From: Desmodesmus armatus
Lineage: Eukaryota > Chlorophyta > Chlorophyceae > Sphaeropleales > Scenedesmaceae
DNA: 64,000 bases
Assembly: GCA_007449985.2 (NCBI GenBank)
Contig: VIIQ02000004.1
Coordinates: forward strand, 744,001-808,000
Reading direction: 5' to 3'
Below, piece after piece: positions 51,835 through 64,000 of this stretch. Positions within the stretch are counted from its first letter, which is position 1. The number at the start of each line of letters is the position of its first letter. A program made the translations under genes and the position numbers. The notes beneath the pieces were generated by a model. It was given only the letters and a program-made list of their open reading frames with translations, searched no databases and was not told where the DNA came from.

Positions 51835-54800
51835 TTACACTTTGCTTAGCCTCAGCTTCCTGCTATTTGCTGCACCTGCACTGCTGTTCCGCCTGCCTCT
51901 GCCCCCGCCTCTGCCGCCACCCCCGGCCTTGCCACCTGCTGCACCCTCCGCATGCCCCAGCTGCTGCTGCTCCTGGTCAGCCTGTTGCTGCTGGTGCTGT
52001 GTGTGGTCCTGGCAGTCTGACCGCTCCCCAAGCTGACCAGCACTACCTCCATGAACAGCCAGCCCTCCTGCAGGCAACATGCCACCATGCTGGCCAGTGT
52101 GCTGACCTGTCTGCCCCACAGCATGACCCTCAAGGACAGGAGGGTGTGGCTGGTGCGGATGCTGCATGACCTGTTGGGGCGCAGCAGCAGCTGCCATAAA
52201 TGCAGCACCAGGCCCCTGCTGCAAGCGCTGGCCTGCTGCTAATGCAGCAGCTGGGGCAGCTGGAGCAACAGCAGGCGGGGTGTAGGTTGCTGAGCTGGCA
52301 CCAAGCACAGCTGCCACCCACTCATCAAGACCGCAAGACAGCAGCAGCGGCTCCTGGCCCTGAGCCCCAAAACCCTCTGCTTCAGCCAATGCATCAGGCC
52401 CGCCTGCAATGAGCCCTCCATCATCACCACCAAAGGGCCCACTCCCAGCTGCTGAAACCTCAGCAGCCTGTACCGCCTCGCCAGCACTGCTGCTGCTGCT
52501 GCCACCTCCCCTGCTGCTGGCCCCCAAGCCCTTCAAACTTGCTAGGCTGTCCCTAACAGCCTCCAGCTGCTCCGCATCCAGCAACACCACCTCATTCTCC
52601 AGGCACGCTGCTGCTGCTGTGCCGCCCACGCTGCTGCCCAGTGCACTGCTGTCCCTGCGCTTTGGTGGCAGCAGCTGCTCCCTGGAAGCCACCCACCTCA
52701 GCAAGAGGCCGGAGCCATCTGCAGCTGGCTGCAGCATGTACCACTGCTGCAGGGGCAGCTGTATGCGGCGCAGGAGGTCGTGGTTGCTGGAGGCCAGAAG
52801 CACCTGCTGCTGCTCCAACAGCAGCTGACACAAGGCCCTCATCAGCATGCCTGCAGGACAGCAGATACATCACATGATAAGGTTGACTCAACTGCAGCAA
52901 GTAGGCGACCAGGCTGACAGCGCAAGTCAATCCAGCACGGGCACGCTGCGCCTGGGGTGCACTGCACAATTAGTCAAAACCATGTGATAGCAGGACTGTG
53001 CAACATCTGCAACAGTCTTTTGTAGTGGCCAGAGTCTGTCCAGCAGCCACACACCTGCCTCTGAGGCGCTCACACTGCCCGGCTGCTGCCCCTGCCGCTG
53101 GTCCCTAGACCCCGGCCCTGCTGTCCCTGCTGCATCCTGCACCACGCTGACCGCCTGGTGACCACTGCTGTCACTGCTGGCAGAAGGTGTCAGCAGCAGT
53201 GGCATGCCGTACAGCAGCATGCTGTCAACAGCTGAGGGGTGCACCATGTGTACAGCCTGCAGCTGGCAGGACTGGCCTGCAGCCAAAGGCAGTGCCTGTA
53301 GCATGCCCAGGCTGCTGTTGGCAGAGCAAGGCAGGGTGCTGCAGCCAGTGGCTGCTGGTGCAGCTGCTGTTGTTGGCATGACCAGCTGTGTGTGCCTGCC
53401 CAGCTGCAGTATCCTTGCATCTGTGGTGCAGGAGCTCAGTGGTAGCATCACAGGCTGCCCACTGACACTGCAGGACCAGGGGCAAGCCTCTGGCAGCATC
53501 AGCAGTGCTACCATACTGCCAGCATCACTGGCAGCAGCAGCAGCGGCTGCCTGTGCTGTGGCGACAGTGTTGCTGGTGGACGGCTGCATGGGTATGTTGT
53601 GGCATGGGCAGGTGTGCGCAGGCAACACCCATGGGTCGAGCTGCAGCAGGCCAGGCAGCAACCACGGCAGGAGTTGTTGAACACATCACATGCCAATGAG
53701 TAGGATTGAAACCTTGCTGCAGAAGATAGCCAACACACGATCACACACAGGCTGCTGACTGCCCTAGCAAGGTATACTGTTCACTGGTCGCCTGCACTGG
53801 GGATCTGCTCCCCAAACCCACAGATCCTCTCCATCATGCAGTTACAGGCTGGCCTTCTTACCTGTAGGATATGCTGTTGGATGCTGCAGGGCAGTGTCTG
53901 GCCTCCAAACTGCAGGACAAGGTCTGGTGCTGTTGCTGCAGAGCTGCCGCAGCTGCTGCCAGCCCTTCCATGTGCAGCTGTCAAAAGCTCCCTCAGCCAG
54001 GACTGGCACATCAGGTCTGTTGCTGCATCACAGTCTGCAGGCAAGCAGCATGAATGGGACGCGCTTGTAACAGCTGTATTGTGCTACATTCACAAGTTTT
54101 TTTGCCAAGAACCTTGTCATCATGCATGGCAGAAGCCGCCAGCACATGCACCAGAAACACTGACCGGTGTGAACGTTTAGCAGCGGCATCTGCAATGTCG
54201 TTTGGCCCACGCACAAACAACTCTTCCGGTCAGCGGGATAGGCTGCTAAAGCCTCCAGAGGCTGCAGCACTGATGGCGGCTGATGGTGAGGTGTGCGTGC
54301 ATGCTGTACAGCAGACAGGGATTTGAACGAATGGGAGAGTATGCTTGCAGCAGACTGTATGTCACGAAAACCATGCATACTTGCATCTGCTGGGCACTTC
54401 CACCTCTCGAAAGCTTTATCTCTTTCAAGTTCCACACGCCATGCAACAGCACCCCCCCCCCTTTGAGCACACCTGCAACAAATGCATAATAGGTGAAGTT
54501 GCCACAGTTTGGCATGCCTTTAAGCATCTGCAGGAAGGCCAAGTCTGGGGCTGGGCCACTGGCCATGGCGCCAAGCTCCATACAGCCTGCATCAGCAACC
54601 GCCTGCAGCTCTGCCTCTGGCCCCGTGAGCTGCAGGAAGTGGATGGAGTAGTCTGGCTGCATAGATGCAAACTGCGGTATCACAGCATGGGGTGTGCCAG
54701 GGGGAGGGGCACACACATATTGTTGAGGCCCTCTTCGGTTTGTTTGAGTGCTCAGTTTCAGTGTTACTACCATGTTCGCGTTACTACCATGTGACCAAAC

Positions 54801-55574
54801 ACGCCAAGCAGGTGCAGCCCACTTGCTGCTTCATGACTGCTGCCAGCAGTTGCACTGGCAGTTTTGGCAACAAAGCAGCTGAGGCTGGCAGCCACCTGTG
54901 CAACGCCGCTGCTGGGTTGTGGACGCGCTTGCAGCTGCAGGCGGCCAGCTGTTGCATGCTCAGCAGCAGTGAATGCTCAAGGGGACCCAGGACCCACCTG
55001 CAACAGTTTGCTCATCTTGGGGTCACCCAGGCAGCCAGCAAAGCTGCTGGACAGGATGAACAGCTGGTTGTGGCAGTTTGGGCGAGCTGGAAGCTTGTGC
55101 ATGTGCTGCATGAGGGCCATGAGGGCGCCACCTGCCAAACCAGGTGAAAGGATCAGGCTTTAGGCTTGAAAGCTGTATCTCCACAAGCAGCATGCACTGG
55201 TTGCCAGACTGCAAGGGACTGATACTTGTGCATAACCATCTGCAGAGCCTGACTTACTGAGCTTGTCCCCATTGGGGCCAGTTGTGCTGCTTTCTGGTGG
55301 TAGACGGTTGATGCAAGTGAGGAAGTCACGGGCTTGAAAGGTTGACCCCAGGCGCAGAAGGATCTGCATGGTCCACGATCACACCTGCTTTACACCCCAC
55401 TCGTGCCTTCAAGCCCTGGATGTGCTGTCAACTTGCATACCTGTAGGCTGACCGCCTGGCCAGGCCTGCCTTGCTGCAGCACTGCCAACCCAATTGGGCA
55501 TGGCTGCTTCAGGGCCACTGCCAGTGTGCTGCACAGCCTGGCCAGCGCCTTCTTGGTCCACACCAGGCACCCAG
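51835..55574 (-). CDS. Unrecognised multi-exon Ala/Gly/Gln-rich protein (5' end not found)
   Basis: Seven consecutive exons with good splice sites and matching phases were traced: 55574-55441, 55363-55258, 55131-54998, 54656-54473, 54034-53862, 53640-52968, 52850-51835 (stop). The first is not the start; its acceptor needs an upstream exon that I cannot locate. Early exons look globular (LLRLGSTFQARDFLTCINRL; ALMALMQHMHKLPARPNCHN; FLQMLKGMPNCGNFTYYAFV). Later ones are Ala/Ser-rich, then Leu/Gln-helical (LLRRIQLPLQQWYMLQPA). The last is low-complexity Gly/Gln/Arg (GGGGRGGGRGRR), ending KLRLSKV with a nuclear-signal-like charge. No family is recognised; a nuclear regulatory or scaffold protein is only a guess. 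The donor of exon 53640-52968 (AATT|GTGCAG) is the weakest join. Confidence 0.6.
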
Positions 55575-57724
55575 CTGAAAGGTGATCTATTATGAAAAAA
55601 GCTCTGGATTCACTGCTGCAGACCTGCTGCATCCTGTCTGGCGTAACGTCTGTGTTGAGCGATGTGGCGCGATCAATACTGCTGCTGGTGATCCTGAGCA
55701 AACACAGCAACAAACGGGTTGCCACTGTCGGATAGCCAACCGAAGCCAGCGAGTAACAAGAATGACGTTGCGTGAATCCAGGCACGTGGTGTAGGTGGCA
55801 GTTGAATTTGAAATAATGCCAGGCTGTCATTTCAACTTGTTGGTGCTGATCAGCTTGTGCAGAGGTTGTAGTAAGATCGCAGAGGCTGAAGCTGTCGTGT
55901 CTGTCAACGAAGAGAAGTGGTTGATTGATGCATGTGCATGTGCAAATGCGGCTAGACGAGCTTCGGGGGCGCCGAAACCCTTGGCTCACTGTGACGTGAA
56001 GGTGCCTGGCCAGTTGCTGCCCTTGTAATAAGGTCGCAGAGGCTGAAGCTGCCGTGTCTGCCAACGGAAAGAAGGTTTTTGCCCTTCTGCTCGGCTGGAT
56101 GTTGCATCAAAGCTCCACTGTGATCACCGATGCTGTTGTGCAGAGGTGGCGAGGAGGGGTTGACATCTATTCTTGAGCCCTTGCTAACACGGGACATGAG
56201 TGTGAGCATATATGGGTTCCGGCCGCTAAAGGAGCCGGCACTTTTGAGGCCCTTGCTTTGATCAAGGCGCATGAAAACACTGGTGGCTGTTAACAATCAC
56301 AAGAGCCTCACATCACCCCTCTGTAGGGCAGCGTGCCAAGCCCCAAAGACCACCACCAACACAAACAACCACTGGACACAGCAACAGCAGGGTGCAACAC
56401 ATGGCTCCACAACCCCAGCTGACCAGATCGTCACAGCGGTTCACACGACTGCCACACCCCTGAATTGCCTGCCACAGATGACAGGCAGGATAGCGTGCAC
56501 AGCTTCATGTGCAGCAGGAAAGCGAGACTATACAATCAACAACAGAGCCAAGCCTTGCATACAGGCATGCATCAGGCCTAGCTGAAATGAGGTTTGGGCA
56601 CCCGTCGCCCATATTACCTCTTGTGCCCTGCAGCTCTGCCATGCAGTGTGGAGCGCTGCACATGCCACTGCGACGTCAAGGGCTTGCAGTGTACCATGTC
56701 ACGTGGGGGATGGCATCCCACCTGCGGAGAGCTACACATGCACACTCTTCCCAAAAGGTCACAACTGATGCGAGTCCTGAATTCGTCCGTAGGGGAATGC
56801 TTCATGGCTGCATTTCGGCATCCACCAAGCACCATTTTCGGCATGCAGAACAACCAGGTGCACAGCATCAGGAGGTGTCAGCACATAGTCAACAAACACA
56901 GTCACAGGTCGGTCAGTGTCTCGCTCAAAGAAGGCACTAAAGGATGCACACCGGCCCTGCGCACTCACGCCAGGTTGTGCACCTAGCCACGGCTCCTTCA
57001 CCACGTGAAGGTGCATACGCTGCACCCCAGGGCTTCTTCTGAACATGTGCCATCGGCAAAGCCGCGCATAGCTGCAAGGCTGGGAGGATGCACCCAGGTC
57101 CTCGCATGCCGCAAAAAATCCACGCAGCACGCCCAAACCCCCAACCCCCCAAACTTGATTCAAAGCAGGTGGTAATGTGCAGTGCGCCGTGATAAGCTGA
57201 CCGCAGAGGCAGCGCAGCCCGTCTTGACAGGCACACATACCCAACAGTACACATACGCTATGCTGCGAAGCTGCGGCAGGTAGGCGTCATACTGCCACAC
57301 TGCTCTCAGACACCATGGCACCTGGATGCAGCTGCACGTACACACGCCACTCACAACCGACTGCAGGAGTGCATCCCACCACACGAAAGCAGCAAAAAGG
57401 GTGTTCCTGTGAAGTACAGTTGCCACCGCACTGGGCGCAGCCCAGCTCCAACCATTACTCCACAGCTTGCACACGACCGTGACTCCCTCAGCGTATGCAG
57501 CGCGCCAAGGTTAAATCTGTCCTACAGGCACAACACGCAAGCACTGCAGTTTATCGCACCCCATAATGACAAGCTCGCCTGCCCTTCAATTCAGCAGGAC
57601 GCACCCCATCTGCGGCGGCAGCACAGACTGCTCAGCCACAGGGTGAGCGAGAAGGTCTGCAAACAGACACCACGCGCGCAAAATGGCACCCAACCGCCCC
57701 GCCAAAAACCCCGCACATCAGCGC
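55575..57724. other. Region without a recognised gene; short duplication
   Basis: It probably includes 5' exons or the promoter of the gene ending at 51835 and the 3' UTR of the OSBP-related gene, but no exon could be assigned. A ~45-bp segment (GCAGAGGCTGAAGCTG and flanks) occurs at about 55873-55918 and again at about 56034-56076, same orientation. Confidence 0.4.
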
Positions 57725-60700
57725 TCAGCTCTTGCTTTTGCTAGGGCTCTTGCTCTTGCTGGGGCTCTTGCTCTTGCTGGGGCTCTTGCTCTTGCCCTTG
57801 CGGTCAGGGCTGCGGGATGGGTTCCTGCTGCTCGCCTTGCTGCTGCTGCCGGCCTTGCGCTCCAGTGGCGCACTGCGGAACTGCCATGGCACAAAGCCTT
57901 GGCCGCACACGGTGCCTGCGAGCCATGCAACAGATCACAAGCGGATACAGCACTAGTCTGGATGGCAGCTGACAAGGCCAGGTCGAGCGACCTCGGGGCA
58001 CACAACTGGCCGTGTTGTCAGTGCAGGGTGCAGCCATATATATCTGCTACAATGGCACGCAACCACGTGTTTACAGCTAAGGACTGTCTCCGGCTGCGTT
58101 GCTGCTCATCTGCAGCAGTCTGCTGGTGCTATCATACAGGCAGCTTCCGCCGTCCCAGCACCCACCTTCCCACTCCTGCACCTCTGCTGCGGGTGCCTGC
58201 TGCTTGGTCTCTGTGTACTTGCCGTTCCAGGCCCACAGAGGCACCGCCTCTGCTGTCTCCTCGCCTGGCAGGATACCCATGCTGGGGCTAGCCACAAAGA
58301 ACTTGGGTGTCCAGTCATCACCCTGCTGCTCGCGCTTCTGCGGTCAGCACGCACACAGACAGATGCGGTGCACAAGGATCAGCAACCAGCGCAAAGTGCA
58401 CACGGATCAGCAAACAGCACAAAGCACCCTTGCAGGAAGCTTTGCCACGCAATCACATGAAGTGACCACTGCCACATGCACGGCCTGCTGAGCACATCCA
58501 CACAACACCGTGTCCAGCTCGATATTACTGCATGTACCCTGCCAGCACCCCGCCCACCTTGCGCTCGTTGCGCTGCTCATCCTCTATCAAGCCCTTCTCA
58601 GCTGCTGCCGCAACCATGTGGCGCTCCTGCAGGAAGTGCCTGTCAGCACGGCGCCTGCTGTCGCTGGGGAGGGGTGCGTTGCGCAGCAGCTCGCAGTTGG
58701 CCAGCTTCCAGGCGAAGTGGGTGCAGCCGTAGACGTCGTCCTCGGGCTTGGCTGCGCACGCCCACAGGCGGCGGGCGCTGGCGCCGTCTGCTGGGCTGCC
58801 GTCGGGCTTGGAGGGCGTGAAGTCCACATGGCTGTTCCACTTGCCATTGAGGATGCCGTGTGCGTTGCCCTGCGGCACAAACCAGCCCAGCAAGGGCGTT
58901 GAGACAAGGAGCAGGATGATGATCACAGCTCAACAAAGGCACTCCAGTACACAGGCGGTCCAGATGCAACAGGCACAACCAGGAGCTCCTGAGGCACATA
59001 TCTTCAGGCCCAATTCCTGCTGCTGGGATCACAGCTGATTGCTGATCACAACTGATTGTGTGATGAAGCAGGACTGCATGCGCTCACCTGCTCGTCCAGC
59101 ACGAGCCCCTCAAACTCGTACTGGCCTGAGCCAAACCAGCCGCAGGGCTTGAACTCCATCTCCACGCGCACACCAGTGTTGATGTTGCGCACATGGAAGG
59201 TGCCGAAGCTGTCGATCCAGGTCTTGCCCAGCACCAGGTTGTGCACCTTGGCGCTTGGGGGCACATGGCTGTACAGCTCACCAGTGCTGCGCAGGGTGAT
59301 GCGCGTGCGACCTGCAGGACAGGCCAAAGTCAGGTCAGCCAGGACAGGGCCAATGTCAGGTCAGCACACAGTCATTATACAACACCAGGACACATGCAGG
59401 TCTGCGCGCACGTGCACGGCTTGCTCCTGCTTTTATCAGCTGTCACACATGTTGAAAGCTACTTGCGTGCTGCCTCAGAAGCATCAGCAGCACCCGTGTT
59501 GGCGATGGTCGAGTTGGTACTCACCCTTGGGGTACACCTCCAAGCTGTTGCCCAAGAACTTGGTGGTGGGTGCTGAGACGATGTCATAGGTCCAGCTGCT
59601 GTTCTCTGCGTGTGCTGCGCTGACAGGGGGGTGGTGGCTCACCTGCACATTTCAACAAACAAGCAACAGGGTGGTAAGGCCAGCACAGGCTATGGCAAGC
59701 CACTTCATAGCACTGGATCAGCATTGAGCCCCACCAACCACTCGACGGAGCATGCTGCCGCGCTACGAATGTCTGCGCCTGTGCTGACCAACAGCATGCA
59801 CGGCGTGCCAGACGCATGCGACCCTAGCACCGTCCAGTGCGCACCTGCTCAGCCACAAAGAAGGCGTCGTTCTGCAGCTTGTCAGCCTCAAAGGTCTCTC
59901 CCAGCACGGGGTTGAAGGGCTTCCATGTCCGCTCGGCAGCACCGAAGGGAGACACCAGGAAGGCCGCAACCAGGGCGATCCTGTGGCGAGACACACACAC
60001 ACAGCAACAATACAACAGAAGCACCACACGTAACATGTCAACATGAGGATGTGGCGCGTGCAGGCAGCCAGCTGCCATGAGGCTATGTGTCTGCGCGTAG
60101 CACTGGCTGCAGCCTGCTGGCATAGCATCTGGGACCAGCGCAGAGCTGTTGCCGCAGCTCCCTAACACAGGCGCGCCCCCGCAATGCGCTCTTTTCAATA
60201 TGACCAGGCTAGTGCCCGGCTCAGCCTGCACGCTGTGCATTGCAGGCCAAGACTTTGTGCTGTGTCTGCGCACGATTCAGATGGCTTTGTTGAGCCGCTA
60301 ATATGCCGGCAGACAGATGTGCTTGCCCAGTTTGCACACACCTCTCATAGGGGTCCTGTGCTGCATTGGCCTGGTCCAGCAGGTGTGTGTACTCCATGAT
60401 CTCTGCCATCTTCTGCAGCATGCTGAATGGCTCCATGATGAACAGGGGCACGCTCATCAGGCTGGTCACATCCATGCCCATGTACTTGCTGAGCTTGCTG
60501 GGCTGGAACAGGACCTTCCTGACCTGTGTGCAGGAGGCATGTGAGTAGTGTGTGAGGTGCGGGTGCAGCCAACACAGCGAGTTCGCTGCCTGTGCATGGA
60601 CATTCAGGGGACACTCATTCCAGCCCGCCCCGCCCATATATATGTCTGGTCAGCTTCTGTCACAGCTACTGGGTCTCAGTGGCACTAATCACAACCAAGA

Positions 60701-61444
60701 TGTGTGGGTGGCAGGCTAGGCCGCACCTCATCCAACACGCCATCCCTGCTGTCAAGGCCACCCAGGTTGAGGTGCTGCAGCTGCTCCAGCTCCTCCTCTG
60801 CACTGGCAGCCATGCGCTCTGTCTCCTCCCCGTCTGCAGATCCATCACTGCAAGCACAGACAAGCAGCAGGCAGGTGAATGGGCGAGCCAAGAGCTACAA
60901 AGGACCACAACACCAAGGGGCCGTTTGCAGGCGTAGACTGGACCAGACGGCAGCCCCTGTGGCTACTAAACACACAAAATCATGCGTAAATATACTCAGA
61001 CGAACCTGCTGGTGCCAGTGGCGATGACGGTGATGGCATTGTTGCTATCTGCCAAGTCTCCCTGCTTCGCTGGCACAGTTCCTGGCTCCTGCGCAGCTGG
61101 CCCGAGCAGCATGTTGGAGACATCCGAGAGCCAGTTCATATTGGCCTGGACGACGATTTGTGATCGGCTGGGCTGCTGGATGCCGAGTGCGTCAAGTGCA
61201 GCACCAAAGGAGAAAGGACGTGCTAGCAATCACAGCATAAGCCACACCACAGCAAATTCGTTTGCAAGCAGCTGTGTGAATGCACAGCGGAATCGGTCGT
61301 GTGCGGCTCACCCGGCTGATAGTGAAAGTGACAGCTTTTGTAACGATGTTTTGCAGCGACCAGTCCAGGAAAGGAGTCAGCAAGCTGGATGCTTTGATGA
61401 TCTTGTGTTGTTAGCCTACAAGCTGTCTCCCAGCGCAAATGCAT
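57725..61444 (-). CDS. Oxysterol-binding-protein-related protein (ORP)
   Basis: This is a lipid-transfer protein that moves sterols or phosphoinositides between membranes. Ten exons (61444-61312, 61222-61006, 60847-60727, 60523-60342, 59980-59845, 59642-59525, 59311-59088, 58869-58558, 58337-58166, 57915-57725) splice in phase to 601 aa. The ORD core is complete: FNPVLGETFEAD, then the family signature EQVSHHPPVSA across the exon 5/6 boundary, LGKTWIDSFGTFHVRNINTG, GILNGKWNSHVDF and YGCTHFAWKLANCELL. WAWNGKYTE marks the end of the domain. There is no PH domain and no FFAT motif that I can see. The C-terminus is a (SKSP) repeat, SKSPSKSKSPSKSKS, preceded by SRNPSRSPDRKGK, an odd RS-like tail and a likely phosphorylation target. 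Start ATG 61444 is inferred from phase. Confidence 0.87.
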
Positions 61445-61611
61445 GCGGTGCTGGACTTGATCTAGACTTGTGCCTGGGCATCAACGGCGCTGCCCGCTTT
61501 TTTGTGTACAGAAACGTCGTCTACAGAAGCATCGTTTGACTGCTTGAACATCGGAGAGCAGCAACATCACACAACCGCACACACAGATAACTCTGATCAA
61601 GGAAGCAGCAA
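61445..61611. promoter_or_regulatory. Short divergent promoter region
   Basis: Only 167 bp separate the start codons of the ORP gene (minus) and the SAP-domain gene (plus), so both 5' UTRs and promoters must share this stretch or extend into the genes. No TATA box is evident. Confidence 0.5.
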
Positions 61612-64000
61612 ATGGGGACTGACTGGATCTCAAAGCTCAAGGTATGCATGTGTGATCCAACCACATATTGTATCAAGGGTTGTTCGCCTTCCACAGCATC
61701 GAGGAGACGGCCAGGTGGCACCCTGTCCGCAGCAGCAGCAGCGGCAGCCCAGGAGGCTGACGTTGATGTGCCGTGTTGTGATGTCCATTTGCAGGTTGTT
61801 GAGCTGAAAGAGGAACTCAAGAAACGTGGTCTGTCGCTGACTGGGGTCAAAGCTGTGCTTGCAGAGCGGCTAACAGAGGCAGTTGAGGCAGAAGAGAAGG
61901 TAGGAAGCTGGAACGCTCCTTGATCAGCCCTCAACACCGTGAACATGAGCCTGAAAGTTTGAGACACACACAACAAGCTGAGTGGATTGCGTATATCACC
62001 TTTGCTGCACAACCAGTGCCGGGGCAGCACTGCAGGAATCACTGCACTCCACCCCCGGCGGGCTGCACAGGCCGTGTCGCTGGTGTGCGCTGTGGCAACC
62101 ACAACTCAGGTGCAGCTATGTGTAAGACGCTGGGCTTGAGTTAACCAATTGAGCCATTTCTTGCTGCTGTTGTGCAGGAGAGTGGGCAGCCAGTGGAGCG
62201 CACCCCGTCAGAAGAGCCAGCTGATGCTGACGAGGAGGAGCAGGAGGAGCCCGCCGCTGCTGACACAGCAGCCGAGGAGGCACCTGCAGAGGAAGCAGCA
62301 GCCCCGGCAGAAAACGGTGATGAGCAGCAGGAGGACGAGCAGCCAGCTGCCGGCGCTGCTGCTGATGCTCCTGCAGCAGAGGAAGCTGCAGAGGATGCAT
62401 CAGCTGCTGCTGCAGCAGATGAAGAAGGGGAGGCTGCTGCACCGGAGCCAGCAGCAGCTGCTGATGAGGATCCAGAGGCAGCAGCAGGCCCTGCCTCACC
62501 AGCACCCAAGCCGGCAGTAGCCGAGAGTGAGGTAGAGGAGGTGTTGGACTTTGAGGGCACCCCTGGGCCAGAGGCAGCCCCAGCAGTGGTTGAGGAGCCA
62601 GCTGAGCCAGAAGCAGACTCAGAGGCAGGTGCTGCTGCAGCAATGGATGTGGATGAGGAGGTAGAAGCAGCAGCTGAGGCCCCTGCTGCTGAGGCCCCTG
62701 CCTCTGCCAAGAGGGCTTCCCCAGAGCCAGCAGCAGCTGATGAGGAGCAGCAGCAGCAGGCCGACGAGCAGCCCCAGCAGAAGCGCCCAAAGCGCACCCC
62801 CATCCCGGCCCCCGAGCCACGCGCCAAGTCTGGCAGCAGCACACCAGCAGCACCGGCAGCACCGGCAGCAGCAGGCAAGGTTGCAGCTAGCGGCAAAGGC
62901 ACCACCACACCGGCAGCAGCTGCAGCAGCAGTTGCAGCGGCAGCAGACGGTGACGCAACTGCAGAAGCAGCGGCCAGCGCAGGCAGCAAGCGCAAGCATG
63001 CGCCCATTCCTGTGCCTACAAAGGCACCTGGCAGCCGGCCCCTGAGGCACAGTGGCAGCGGGGTGTCTGGTGATGCAGCTGCAGCAGCTGTGCAGCTGGG
63101 CAGTGCCCCCACACCTGAGCAGGTGCGCTCGGCATTGCCAGACAGGCGGCCTCTCAATGCTTTGTTTACTATGGGCTGAGCTGCATACCCAGCACTGCAG
63201 ACTGCAAGTATGAGTTGCTTTGTGCTTGTTGTCATGCTGCAGCATAACAGCGTGTCCCGGGTGCCGCCGACAGTCCTGCAACAGCCTGCCGCCGTATTGG
63301 GCCATGACATGTGCCCACATTGGGGCAAATGCTGAGTTACCCAGCGCACTGTTATACACACAGCATGTTTGTTGCATGACATTGAGTGTCCAAGGTTGCA
63401 TGTGACACGGTGCATCGTCGCCATTGCAGCACTAGCTGGTTTAATGCGTTGGACGATGCTGCTCTTACATGCTGTGCTGTGGCATGCTGTGACGTGCTGT
63501 GGCGTGCAGGAGGCTTCAGTTGCCAAGGCAGTGGAAGATGCTGGTGACCTGCCAGAGGAGGCCACAGCAGCACTGGTGATCACCGGCCTCAAGCGCCCGT
63601 TCACATCAGCCGCACTCACACAGCAGCTGTCTGAGAGCGGCATTGTCAAAGGTGAGGGCTGCACCCTTGCAGAGCTGCGCCAAGAGCCGCAAATTTATCA
63701 ATCACAAGCCTGGGAAGGGCTTGCTTAGAAATGTTGGACCAATGTATCTTCTTGGTGACGTTGTGGCAGTGATCTCTCTGATTGACCATGTACATATCAC
63801 AGCCACAGCAGGGCGACAAAGCCTGGAGCAGTCACAGCTTCAGACGCAGCCCCCTCCCCCCCTTGTTTGTGTTGTCTCAGGGCCGAAATGCAGCTGTCTG
63901 CCTGTGGCTTCAGGGTGTGTGCTAGCCAACTGACTATGACGTGCTCTGCTGTGCTCTGCTGTGCTGTGGTCAGGGCTGTGGCTAACCCGCTTCAAGGACA
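61612..64000 (+). CDS. Acinus-like SAP-domain protein (cut by window end)
   Basis: Exons: 61612-61641, 61795-61899, 62178-63122, 63510-63651 and 63974 onward, in phase. Exon 2 is a SAP DNA/RNA-binding helix pair (VVELKEELKKRGLSLTGVKA, then VLAERLTEAV). Exon 3 encodes a ~315-residue acidic Ala/Glu/Pro stretch with a basic, NLS-like KRPKRTPIP. The fourth and fifth exons give ALVITGLKRPFTSAALTQQL and GLWLTRFKD, matching the start of the Acinus RRM, where NLVRPFT is typical and a WIDKIK-type strand follows. Acinus is a component of the ASAP/exon-junction complex in mRNA processing, so a nuclear role is likely. The donor at 63122/63123 (GAGCAG|GTGCGC) is inferred; without it the frame stops at 63179. 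The C-terminus lies outside the window. Confidence 0.75.

Noticed and set aside
63123..63179. Stop at 63179 as the end of the SAP protein
   Set aside because: A good donor at 63123 and two further in-phase exons continue into an Acinus-like RRM.

Overview
The window is nuclear DNA of a green alga, most likely a chlorophycean of the order Sphaeropleales (Scenedesmus-like). Nuclear genes are intron-dense, with GT-AG introns, many TGCAG acceptors and Gln/Ala/Gly-rich linkers. They include alpha-glucan water dikinase and a thylakoid-lumen PsbP protein. The stronger clue is captured mitochondrial DNA (trnP-UGG, atp9, cob), which reads correctly only if UAG means Leu, and atp9 ends on UCA, as in Scenedesmus mitochondria. 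Assignments are from reading the sequence and from family knowledge; no database search was run.

Layout. 1-1046: no recognised gene. 1047-17752: two exons of an alpha/beta-hydrolase gene (minus strand) separated by an intron of about 16.3 kb. That intron carries a composite insertion (1509-17479) bracketed by a 13-bp direct repeat. Within it lie (i) mitochondrial DNA, split by (ii) a head-to-tail array of five 5'-truncated non-LTR retrotransposon copies that all abut the same 9-bp site, and (iii) an ~11-kb Dualen/RandI-like non-LTR element encoding a Josephin-like cysteine protease, an APE endonuclease, reverse transcriptase, a PHD-like zinc finger, RNase H and a restriction-like endonuclease. 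Its two reading frames are separated by a tRNA-like Pol III unit (candidate SINE). 18143-18327: an orphan, opposite-strand copy of one exon of the next gene.

19412-29395 (minus): one large secreted protein (12 exons, about 2408 aa): signal peptide, ephrin-receptor-like Cys-rich repeats, PAN-like modules, a huge VVEESPAPTNTP repeat and a C-terminal NHL propeller. 30602-31728 (minus): enoyl-CoA hydratase/isomerase with a peroxisomal C-terminus. 33942-46296 (plus): alpha-glucan water dikinase (26 exons, about 1778 aa), with a piggyBac-type MITE in one intron. 48827-51523 (minus): PsbP-domain lumenal protein with a Tat-type signal. 51835-55574 (minus): an unrecognised Ala/Gly/Gln-rich multi-exon protein. 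57725-61444 (minus): oxysterol-binding-protein-related protein. 61612 to the window end (plus): Acinus-like SAP-domain protein, divergent from the previous gene across only 167 bp.

The host genes do not form a pathway: starch phosphorylation, photosystem II-related lumenal function, peroxisomal fatty-acid metabolism, lipid transfer, mRNA processing and extracellular matrix are interspersed, as usual in algal nuclear genomes. The exceptional part is the first 17.5 kb. Besides the composite insertion, the captured mitochondrial genes carry AGA at conserved alanines and CGG at conserved tryptophans, suggesting sense-codon reassignments beyond those I know of.
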